Assembly (NCBI GenBank): GCA_910574455.1
Contig: CAJSYZ010000011.1
Span: 1,488,001 to 1,552,000 of the forward strand
Direction of reading: 5' to 3'
Length of the DNA: 64,000 nucleotides
Origin: Trichaptum fuscoviolaceum
Taxonomy: Eukaryota; Basidiomycota; Agaricomycetes; Hymenochaetales; Trichaptaceae
Shown: positions 23,020 to 32,419 of the stretch, in pieces
How the letters are laid out: each line of letters starts with the position of its first letter
Numbering within the stretch: position 1 is the first letter of the stretch
Translations under genes and position numbers: made by a program
Notes under the pieces: model-generated
The model's input: only the letters and a program-made list of their open reading frames with translations
Told to the model about the DNA's origin: nothing
Databases searched by the model: none

Positions 23020-25215
23020 CCAATCACCTGTTGTCAGCAGGAGGGGCATGAGTGCACTCAAGTCTCCCGCATTCTCAAAGCATTCCCGCGCGAGAACGAA
23101 GCGCCAAACGGCCAGCGCACGGTCACCGACGGCTTTCCACTTCGTCTCCGCGTCATCTTCGGGTGTTGTGCGATCTCTAGGGCCGTGTCTAGATCATTAA
23201 GCTGAAGCGCGAGGTCGAACTTATGATTGGGGTCTGTTGTAACCTGTAATGCGAGCTCCTTAAGATCTGTGAAAAGGAGAGCAATTGAGTAAGTTTTGCT
23301 GTTGAATCCGATGCTTCCCATAGACGTACCCCGAGCTTCTAGGAAACGTGTGACTGTACTCCGCTGCTCTTTTGGAACAGTTGGCAGAATCTCCTCCGCA
23401 GCCTCCATATCCCCACGAAGAATAGCACTCTGATACTCGATGAGGTTCAAAGACAGGGAGTAACTGAATAGCTTAATGTCTTCATCGGCAAGATTCACGC
23501 GGTTGTGAGCGGGGATGTAGCCCAGCAGGTACATTGGGCTATCATTCCATGTCAGCGAGTAGAAGTCAAGGATGAAGAGAGGAAACTTGCTTATCGAAAT
23601 GTGTTACGATCTGTGTTTCACTGCCAATCAAGTAGTTAAGCCGCTTAGCGGCATTCGTGTAGATAAAGCAATCGCCGATCCACTTCGAGGTCTTGACGCT
23701 TAAATGTGAAGTTCAATGAGATGACTAGTGATAGAGTGAATAAGAAATCATACCTTTCAGAAATTTCTGCGACAACGTCAAATGCCTCTTCAACACCCTC
23801 ATCTCCTGTGTCTACCCAAGATTCTAACGCCGCGTTGTATCCTTCACGGTTGAAGCTCAGGACGTAGAAGGAGTCGTCAGCAATGATGGCCACAAGATTG
23901 CCAGATCCAGACCAGAAAATCTATATTGAACATCAAAGAAGTCCATTGTAGAAAGACAACGAGAGGAAAGAGAGCACTTACGCTCTTAGCATCTGCGGTT
24001 TTTGTACACCCGCACTTTCGTCCGCCCCTCCAGCACAGCATAGGTGTTGGAATCAGTTGCCCATGTAAACAAAGAGCCGCTTCCAAATGCCTTGTTTCTC
24101 CATGCCAGCGCGGTGTAGATAATGCACTCTCCATCTCCGATCACGGTGATGAAGCACCCGTTAGGCGAATGTTGAAGGGAAGTCACGAAAATCTCTGTTG
24201 TACTGAGTTCTCGCACAGACAGCGGAATGTGTTGCCCTTCGGGCGTCTCGTCTTCCGCAACGCCTTGGAGATTGGCGGACAAAGCTTCTGTGTTGCGGGT
24301 GTACACCAATTTGCATGATGGGTCCATGCTATACGAAGGCTCGACACGGGCAACTTTAACCATGACTACACCTTAGTCGTACTCTACGGCAACCTCGTTC
24401 CCCTGTGGTCGGACGGTAATGCACCATGCGCGTTCAAGAGCGTAGCTCGAGGTAGTTTCGAGGCGGTACGGGCCCGAGTTCCAGATCTTAATTGTACCAT
24501 CGTCCGAACGACGATCAAGGGCAGACTAGGGTAGAATACGGCAAACGAGACGTTGTTGGTGTGTCCCTCCAACGTCTGTACACAGGTGTTGCTGAGGTAG
24601 TCCCAGGTCTCGATGGTTCGGTCGTCACCGCTCGTGACAAGACACGGCTTGTCTGCACCGGGATGGAAGCCAACGTAGTTTACGCCGCCCTTCTCGTGTG
24701 CCTCGAGGGTGAAATTCGGCGTCGAGAAACCGAGCGGCCACATCTTCACAATAAGGATGAGACAGGATGAGGCGAAGGTGTTGGTGCCCTTGGGGTTGAA
24801 TACAAGGTTCATGATATGTAACATGTGTCCTTCGAATATCTTCAAAGTTGATTAGACTGGGTCTGATTTAAGCAGTGGGTGTACGCACCCGAATACACTT
24901 CCACTGTTTATCCCGTCCCATGCCTTGATTGTCATATCATCGCAGTCTGTCAGCACAATGCTAAGCGTTGGGAGAACGATAAGACATCGAATGTAATCTG
25001 GATGGGTCTCGAATGCAGTTACTTTCTCGTGAGTGTTATAATTGAAGACCCGCAGCTGGAAATCATCCGAGCTCTTTCAAGGGATGACTTGCGCACATCG
25101 GAGAGGAACTTCAGCGACTTCGAAGGTTTGATAGCGCACCGTTTTCTGAGTTTCAGATGTTGACAGCGAAGTTGTAAAGATCAGTCAAACCAGGGGCCAG
25201 GAAGTCGATATGGAC
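23020..25215 (-). pseudogene. SEC27: Captured fragment of coatomer beta-prime subunit
   Basis: Beta'-COP is a WD40/alpha-solenoid subunit of the COPI vesicle coat. The fragment runs from the WD40 repeats ([87 protein letters not shown]) into the solenoid (MVKVARVEPSYSMD, WRNKAFGSGSLFTWATDSNT, FSYSLSLNLIEYQSAILRGD, MEAAEEILPTVPKEQRSTVT, KFDLALQLNDLDTALEIA, WRFVLARECFENAGDLSALM). The start and C-terminus are missing. Lesions include stops in the first repeats, a frameshift near 24,520, a TAA at 24,373-24,375 and a frameshift near 23,170. Several introns are still present (for example the one starting GTGCGT near 24,890), so genomic DNA was captured rather than cDNA. Confidence 0.8.
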
Positions 25216-25379
25216 TTAGCAACTTGTGAGCTTCGCCGGTGGCGGTGACGCTGCCAGTGCGGAGTTTTAAATACCATCCAAAGCGGACGCGTCGTGGAAC
25301 GTGTCCCGTCCCCCACTCTCTCTCTCCTTCCACTTCCTCGTCCTTCATCCATTTTTATCGCTCTCCATCCATCGACAGG

Positions 25380-25920
25380 ATGGCCTTAAAATCTTGTGAT
25401 TTTGCTGATACTGGTTTGTTTTCATATTCTTATCATGTCTGTCTCCTTTTTCTGATGATTTACTAGTGTGCCACCCGAGTGTGACTGTATGCACACAGCC
25501 TACAACGTCACACTCGGCTTCACTGCCAGTGGCACCTAGTAACACTGGCAGCCACTGCCAAGAGCCGCTCATCCCAACCTGCTACTCGTGCATCAAGCTC
25601 CGTCACTCCTACATCCGCAAGAACGCCATCTTCGCCGTGTAAACCATCTACAGGTAATACGAACACCTCATTTCCGACTCGCCCGAGCTCATACAAACAT
25701 TCCTCGCCGTGGAGTGCGATGCAACATGCAAGCGCAACGCCTTCGTTTTCCTCGCAAATCGTGCGATACCGAAGGCAAGGGAGTACATCCTGAGCGTATA
25801 CGACCAGATCTTGAGCTTGGATGAGCAGCTCCAGCTGAGCATTATTGAGGTGATAAGGCTGGACAGTAAAAACGACACGGCACATCGGGTGAGCAATGTA
25901 TTCCTTGATTAAATCCTGTT
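25380..25920 (+). pseudogene. SEC26: Captured fragment of coatomer beta subunit
   Basis: The part from about 25,562 to 25,890 matches the N-terminal HEAT/adaptin-like region of beta-COP: KLRHSYIRKNAIFAV, EHLISDSPELIQTFLAV, ECDATCKRNAFVFLANRAIP, KAREYILSVYDQILSLDEQL, QLSIIEVIRLDSKNDTAHR, ending at an intron donor (GTGAGC). TAA stops lie in frame at 25,640-25,642 and 25,655-25,657. Upstream, a pyrimidine-rich tract and an ATG at 25,380 with a short intron look like a promoter and first exon, but that stretch does not read clearly as beta-COP. Only about 110 residues of roughly 950 are present. A minus-strand ORF over the same bases is its shadow. Confidence 0.7.
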
Positions 25921-25961
25921 TAACACGTGTTTCTTCATCATCGACCACCTCAAGGCACAGC

Positions 25962-26940
25962 GATGGACGTTAACACCGCGAAGCTCGCCAGTGAGGCACT
26001 CTACAAACGATTCGATGACTACAGGCTCGAAGCTGTCCTCGGAAAAGGCGGGTTTGGCCGCGTCTACCAAGCCGTGGACATCTCTCACCGCGAATATGGC
26101 AAGAAGGTCGCGATCAAGCAGATTCCACGCGCGAGTGTTGACCGAGACAGTCGGGACATGTTGTTTACAGAGAAGAAGATCCTTTCTGACCTGACTTTGC
26201 TTAACTCACATATTTTACCCCTCTTATAGAATCCTTCATGGACCCGCACAACTTCATCATCATTCAGGGCTTGGCCGCTGGCGGTACCTTGCGAGGAGCG
26301 AGGAGCAACGCGAAGAAGCTGTTCCGCATGCATGAAATCCAGTTCATCATGGCGCAAATAGTATGTCTTCCGTTCCCCCCTTTCCTTGATTGGTGGCTCA
26401 TCGTCTTTGCAGTGCTATGCAGTGGGCATCTTGCACGATCAGGCCATGTATACCGCGACCTCAAGCCCGACAACGTATTCATGGATGAGCAAGGTCGGCT
26501 CTCAGCCTCGCGCATGTTTTCAAAGGACACGGGGTAAGCATTGACGCGGTACTAATTTACAATGACTATTGGCACAGGACGTGGCACGACGGGCTACATG
26601 GCGCCAGAGATGCTTCGTGACGACCATTACTCGTACAAGGCCGACAGTTTCTCCATTGGCGTCATTTTCTACGGGCCTGTCTTTGGAAGGGTGAGTTTCC
26701 TCTGTTCCAACCCATCACTTTCACTAACACCGTCTTTATTAGCTGCCCTTCCGTGGGAGGGATCGCAAGGATATTGAAGCCAACGCACTGTACGAGAACG
26801 TGTTCATCCCTCGATGGTTCCGCAAGCATTTCCCGGAGGCATGCCATGCCATGCGGCGTCTGCGCCAGGAACCCAGCCCACCGCATCTCAATGCAGGGTA
26901 CCTTGCAGAGGTGCAAGGTCATATATATTTAGTACTTCAT
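25962..26940 (+). pseudogene. Captured serine/threonine protein kinase fragment
   Basis: Starts MDVNTAKLASEALYKRFDDY. It shows the glycine loop GKGGFGRVYQA, the catalytic lysine in KKVAIKQIP, an HRD-like YRDLKPDNVFMDEQGRLS, and an activation segment GRGTTGYMAPEML, then SYKADSFSIGVIFY. The DFG motif expected between GRLS and SRMFSKDTG is missing, HRD is YRD, and the frame is broken between lobes (stop at 26,227-26,229 unless an intron is assumed). The tail reads DIEANALYENVFIPRWFRKH before the right subterminal region. The order of motifs resembles AGC-like kinases. It probably cannot make an active kinase. Confidence 0.65.
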
Positions 26941-26949
26941 TTCAATTGT

Positions 26950-27388
26950 ATGTAGCTAGTACTGAATAAATATACTATGCTTTTCATTCTATCATATTGT
27001 GTGAAAGTGAGAAGGACCGTAAGGATTACACAGGCTTTATATCACCTTCTAGTATATATAATCCTCATAATCCATTATAATCTCTCACAATCACATATAA
27101 GCACCATAAGTCTGGTAGCAATTATAAGCAAATACGGAGATGATAATGTCTGCAATTGATCATAAGCCTTCATAATGTAAGATAAGGGGTACAATTATTA
27201 TGGAGAATATAATGCATTTCGAAGATTACAAGTCTAGTAATCAGTTGTAATGTCCATAAGATATTATTGGCATTAGAAGCTCATATAAGGTAGACTACGG
27301 TTTATAGTGAATTACTTGGGAATATAAACGGTATATGACGATTATGACGAATTTGGGGTCTTATATGCGATTACACAGTCTATAATCC
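26950..27388. repeat. Right subterminal repeat region of the TIR transposon
   Basis: AT-rich counterpart of the left end, with ATAAGC units (near 27,098, 27,124 and 27,162) and ATTATAA units, largely in inverse orientation to the left array. Confidence 0.6.
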
Positions 27389-27407
27389 GTTTCCCTTTCT
27401 CCCGATG
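27389..27407 (-). repeat. Right terminal inverted repeat
   Basis: 19 bp, exact inverse complement of 22,574-22,592, followed by CA and the rest of LTR A. Confidence 0.92.
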
Positions 27408-30296
27408 CAAGACAAAGACATGGTGGATCTCGAAAGCCTGGCCACTAGCTAGGCCCAAAGACTTATGATATTCGAGTCAAGGTATCTATGTACAAATGCT
27501 ATGGGTTTATATAGAGAAAGGACAGAGATACCGGGATTCCGGAAGCGTGGGAAAATCGGGGATGCGGGCAATGCGGTAGGCAATGAGGCCTCAAACATGT
27601 AAGACTAAGACAGGAATTGGAAAGGAATAACAAAGGAGTGACAGGACATGTGTAGGGGCATTGGTAAATCGGAGTAATGAAGGAGGAATGAGGGAAACAG
27701 GTGGGGAACATGAGGAAAGACAAGAGGATGAGGGGAAAGGGACTTCGGGAAAGTCCATAAGGTAAGAACCCGGGATAAATCCCGAAAGGGAGAGATCCCG
27801 AAGGGGATGCCCCGGGATATTTCCCGAGGGCAAGATATCCCGGCGGGATTCAGGGAAAGCCCCGGGATGCGCCCCAAAGGGGAAGAGGGATATGTCACGT
27901 CGTGACAGTTGCCCCCCCTTAACGGCCGAGCCCCGTCGAGGCCAAGGTCCCGTCTGCGCATGTGCAAAGACAACGGGAGTACAGCATTGTGGACCAATGT
28001 TGTGATGAGGGAAGATATGTCAGAATGTTCTCCAACAAATGACGGAGCCGGTTGTTATCCAAGAGGGAAGGCCACAGATACCATGGAAAGGGTGTGTTGT
28101 CTTAGATTGCGCAAGCAAATCTCCTCCGTGGATAAGAGATATGGGCAAGTCAAAGGAAGAACCAGAGTGAGCAACAACAGTTGAAAGTGCAGCCCGAATG
28201 GGGTGTACAGGCGGCGAGCTATCAAATGTTGCTGCTAACCCGGCTGTCTCGAAGTTGTTGCCAGCGATCGACGAGTTTTGCGCCGATTCGAGTGAACATT
28301 GGGCGATAGGGAAGCCCCCGAGAAGATGAAGACGAAGGTGTCTTTAGATTTGCGAAGGCCCGAATCAAGCCCGAGTTATGGGCAATGATTTTCGACGGTT
28401 GGGGCACAACAATGACATGGTTGTTGTCCCGAAGATGTTGCCGGCGATTGATGAGTTCTGCGTCGATTTGAGCGGGAGTTGGGCGGTGGGAAAGCCCTTG
28501 AGAAGACGCAGATGGGGGTGGCTTTGATTTTGCGAAGGCACGAATCAATCCCGAGTTATGGGCGATGTTTTCGTCCAAAAGGGGAAAGTGTGGTGGATGT
28601 GATGTCAAACCAACAAGGCCGCTGTGAGCTCAAAACTCAACAGATCGGCGCGATTGTTGCACGTATGCAAAGGGTGCATCGAGCAGAAGAGATTGATCGT
28701 CTGCGCGCAGAAATCGGCCTGGTGGTTGTCTGGCAAATGTCAAAGAGAGGCGAAAATGGATGATGGGGGTGAGGTCTGAAACTGATAAGGACCTCAAAGC
28801 TCCAAATCGTCTCCAACACGTTTGAAACTTCGTGAGGTGTGTGTCCTAGTGTAGAGCAATGTGTGTGTGCAAGGAGAGCGCAAACAAATCGACAGATGTT
28901 GAGGAATGAGGGGGAGACTCAATGCCAAGATGGTGAGCACTAAAAGTGATGTAGAGCGACAAGTACTGCACCAATAGCCCTGAAACTTCGCCCAACCAAT
29001 CTACCCAGTCCCGACAACATATCCTCCAGGTTTTATCGAAATCCGATCAGTGGATGTATTGGAAAAGCGTCCGAAAAGGATGGCTCCTGTATGGCACTGG
29101 GTGCAACTTCATCCAGCAGTGCCATGCTGGGTTCAACACATGTCGGTAAGGGATTTTCGACTTTGAACTCCCGTAAATGGTCGCAGGTGTGCGCGGATGC
29201 CGCTCCTGCGATTGTTACACTTGTTGGAATAGAAAGCGATCCCAAAGACGAGCCATATTGACACAGAGAGTGGTGGATGGCGAAGATATTGGTCTCGAAT
29301 GATGGGACCGCCTTGCACATGTGTGCTGCGTCAACGGCGCCCTTCGTCTGTTGCCCTGGCACACCGCGGCGATAGATCGAGACGTCGAGCTCGTAAAGGT
29401 TGGAACAAGCAACAGCGCGCATGCGAAAGAGTGGTGGGGAATCTGATCAGGATGGTTGCAGTCGAGTGTGATGCGCAGAAGTGTGGATGAGGGCGACGCC
29501 ATTCGCGGCCGCCCATTGTTTGCTCCAATCGTCCGCGGGAACTCAACTGGAACTGTGACAGCGTCGCAGGCATCGCTCGAGATGGCGAACTTCAACCAGG
29601 AGACAATGGTGGACTCGGGGAGGGGCCGCGACGCGCTTGAGGGCTTTAGTGCTGCTGTCTCAGGCTTGAGAGAAGCAGCAAAGTCGTTGTTGGAGGGGTA
29701 GGGTTCACTATCCCCCCTCTTATCCGGGGCCTTCGAATGTTGGCGAAGGTGCGGATGTTGATGGAGTGCATGCTGCACACTCAAGAGGTTCGTTAGGGGT
29801 GGGCGGCTTTGGCAGTGCGGCCAGTGACAAAAAGACTGCACAAGGCGCGGAGGAGCGTTCGACTCTGCGTTGACAGATGATTCTGCGACAGACAAGGACG
29901 ACTCGCGAAGAGCAGTCCTGCCATTGCCAGAGGTTACATACAGCCCGGAGGCTGCTGTTTCCAATGCGTCTGAGGTATGTTGCCTGTACCTCCTTGACGA
30001 GAAAGCACCACTGTCGATTTTTGATCTGGATATCAAGTAGTTCTTTCAATCCTCGGGAACCATTCCCAGCAGTGTCCGGCATCCATTGGGAGTGTTTTGA
30101 GCGAACCACGCAGATTGTTGATACGGAGAACATGGATTTTGAGGTGAGAGTCGTTGAAGAATGTGGGGTCGTCGTCTTGCGAGTGTTCCAGGGCGGGAAA
30201 TATTGAGAATCGCGAGTAAAAAAGTTCAGCAGTTAAAAGAGGAGGGGTGAAAGGAGGTTTTCAGGAGTTTTTGTTGGGGGTTAAAAGGGAGGAAGG

Positions 30297-30638
30297 TGTC
30301 ATGAACTCAATTTCCTTTTCCTTTTATTTTATCTTTTCTTTTCTTTGTCATCACTTATGCATTCACGCGTAGTCATCTTCTTTTACTCATCACTGACGCT
30401 ACTTAGTAATCCATGGAACCTTCTGGCATAGTAGCTTAGTAACGGGGCAGTGCGACACAGCCACACCCTACAGTATATAAGTAGACAGCTTCGCTTTTGT
30501 TGTACTCTAGCTTTGATCTGATCTAACCTCCGGTTAGCAGTAGCTAATATACTTCTTTTATCCCTCCACCTTTCTTGCTGAGATTGAGTAGAGGCACAGC
30601 CCAGTGGTCGTTGTCGTCGCTGCTAGCTGTCGCTGATA
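30297..30638 (+). repeat. Chromovirus 5' LTR
   Basis: 342 bp with a TATATAAG box at about 30,474-30,481. It matches the 3' LTR at 36,543-36,884 base for base as far as I can see. Confidence 0.93.
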
Positions 30639-31258
30639 TAAGATCAAAGCTCCCTTCTCTGCCCTTTGTCTCTACTCAACACACATCTATTCATCACTCC
30701 GTTCCCCATTCCTCATTCCATCCCGTAACCATTATTCCCCACCCATTTACAGATTCCCTCTCCTCGGGTCGTTTCTAAACAGACTCCTATCTTTGCTACA
30801 ACCTCTGCTGTCGTTGTTTTGATCCTGCATAGCAGACACTGGTGGATATCTGGAAACTTCTATTGATTGTGAAGTGTCACCCCTGGCCTTAGTTCGCCGG
30901 TTGACTAGTACACCTCTCTCAATCAACACCCCTGCGGAGTCGAAAGACTGTCTGACCAGCGGTGTCTTGCGAAGTCCAGACGGACCAACAGATACTGAGT
31001 GTGCTTGTATCTAGTCCTTTAACGACAGGCATTGTTAATCTGTAGCCAGATACGGGCAACGTCTGTTATCGATTTTATTCTTTTTACAGATTTCATCCTG
31101 GCGCTCATACTGCGCCTGTTCTTCCTGAACGAACTCGTGTTCCAGTGCCGTATCCCTCTCATCGACTGTCGCCCTGCTATCCACCTCTATATTGAACTCT
31201 ACATCTTCCAAATCCTGTTACACCTCACTCCTCCTAGAATTCCTCAGCCGCCACCAGA

Positions 31259-32419
31259 ATGAGTAACACCGAGCGGATTCTAGCACTCGAGAATGCAATC
31301 AACGAGTTGAGAGGTACTATCCAAACTCGGGAGACAGAGATATTGGAAGCCGCTATACGAGAGAATCAGCTTCGGGAGGACGTCCGAGTACTGCAACAAC
31401 GTTCCACTCCGTCACACGTCACCAAAAATCTTGCTGTCAAACCGGAACCGTTTGATGGCACCAACTACAAAGATTTTATCCGCACTGTTCATGTCTTTCT
31501 TAGTGCTCATGGAGACGCCTATCATCTATCCTCTCAGAAAATCCTGTTTGTGCTCAGTCTTATGCGCGGCGGATTAGCTGGAGAGTGGGCACAGAACTAT
31601 GTGGATTCGAAGACAGTGGCGGGCACATTGACAATTAATGACACTTGGAACACGTTTCTCGAGTCCCTGAAGACTACTTTCGGTGATCCCAATGAGGCGA
31701 TGCATGCGCAGACCGCGTTGATAAAGCTAAAGCAAAGCGGTGCGAAAGCGGAAGAGTTCTTTGCGCAGTTTGACGTACACCGGCGCAAAGCGGGTTACAT
31801 GGACGGTTATGATGACTTTTTGATCCGGCTACTCGAAATGGCGTTAGATTCCTCCATCGTACAAAACATCCTCAGCATGAGTGAATGCCCTATTACGTAC
31901 GAAGGATGGAAGACTGCGGCGCTTCGCTTTGACAATCAACGTCGGCGCCTGCAGGACGTCATGCGGACTCGTCAACAACCAATGGTTCGTCGCCCACTCC
32001 ATGCTCCACCTCGTGCCCCTTATGCTCCACCTCCGGTGGCCCCACAATTCCGACCTCCACCAGGACCTCCACCTGTCACTGATAAGCGAGACCAGACAGG
32101 AGTCACCTTTGGAGGTCAGGGCCAGCCTATGGAGATCACGATGGATCGAGCTCGCCGGAATAACCTCTGTTATCTCTGCAACCGACCTGGTCACATTGCA
32201 CGTAATTGTCCATCGCGCACTCTCAAGATCCGTGAGATCATCCAAAAGATGGATCCAGAAGAGTGTGCTGATTGGAATGACCAGTTCCGCGCTATGGAAC
32301 ATCGGACAGAGTCGGAGTTAGCAGCTGGGTACTGGGATCAGTCGGATCAGTTAACGGAAGAACACGCAGCGGAAGCCCCTGTCGACGGACAGCAGGATTT
32401 TACGAGCCCTCAGGCATGA
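31259..32419 (+). CDS. gag: Chromovirus Gag polyprotein
   Basis: 386 residues forming the particle core that packages element RNA. An N-terminal heptad-like helix (LALENAINELRGTIQTRETE) precedes a retrotransposon Gag domain (FDGTNYKDFIRTVHVFLSAH; MRGGLAGEWAQNYVD; ALIKLKQSGAKAEEFFAQFD). Then comes a Pro-rich linker and one CCHC knuckle, CYLCNRPGHIARNC, near residue 305. The stop TGA at 32,417-32,419 shares ATGA with the first ATG of pol at 32,416. The frame is intact. Confidence 0.92.
   Translation: MSNTERILALENAINELRGTIQTRETEILEAAIRENQLREDVRVLQQRSTPSHVTKNLAVKPEPFDGTNYKDFIRTVHVFLSAHGDAYHLSSQKILFVLSLMRGGLAGEWAQNYVDSKTVAGTLTINDTWNTFLESLKTTFGDPNEAMHAQTALIKLKQSGAKAEEFFAQFDVHRRKAGYMDGYDDFLIRLLEMALDSSIVQNILSMSECPITYEGWKTAALRFDNQRRRLQDVMRTRQQPMVRRPLHAPPRAPYAPPPVAPQFRPPPGPPPVTDKRDQTGVTFGGQGQPMEITMDRARRNNLCYLCNRPGHIARNCPSRTLKIREIIQKMDPEECADWNDQFRAMEHRTESELAAGYWDQSDQLTEEHAAEAPVDGQQDFTSPQA

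Larger units (their letters stand above)
22574..27407. mobile_element. 4,834-bp TIR DNA transposon carrying host gene fragments
   Basis: Perfect 19-bp terminal inverted repeats, CATCGGGAGAAAGGGAAAC at 22,574-22,592 and its complement at 27,389-27,407. The 2-bp duplication CA (22,572-22,573 and 27,408-27,409) appears once in the uninterrupted LTR copies. Some 300-450 bp inside each end is AT-rich and full of short subterminal repeats: GCTTAT/GCTTAC and ATTATAA on the left, mostly the complement (ATAAGC) on the right. That pattern resembles CACTA-type elements, but the ends do not start CACTA, so I leave the superfamily open. No transposase is seen. Inside are pieces of SEC27, SEC26 and a protein kinase, so it is non-autonomous and has captured host DNA. 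Confidence 0.85.
22288..27907 (-). repeat. LTR A, split by the TIR transposon
   Basis: Two parts, 22,288-22,573 and 27,410-27,907, together 784 bp, the same length as LTR C. The break is filled by the 4.8-kb transposon. The TATA box on the minus strand is at about 27,506-27,513. The promoter-distal end carries the TCCCG/CGGGA palindrome cluster shared by all copies. Confidence 0.9.

Noticed and set aside
25520..25948. 142-codon minus-strand ORF
   Set aside because: It is the antisense shadow of the beta-COP fragment on the plus strand.
22574..27407. Assignment to a named DNA transposon superfamily
   Set aside because: The ends do not begin CACTA, the duplication is only 2 bp and not TA, and there is no transposase to classify.
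22288..27907. Two separate partial LTRs at either end of the gene-fragment region
   Set aside because: They join into one full 784-bp LTR when the TIR transposon and one CA are removed.
29215..30036. 273-codon minus-strand ORF in internal region 1, in the sense direction of the LTR element
   Set aside because: It is only partly conserved in copy 2, Ser/Pro-rich and without any Gag-like motif or zinc knuckle. Most likely a chance frame in GC-rich sequence.
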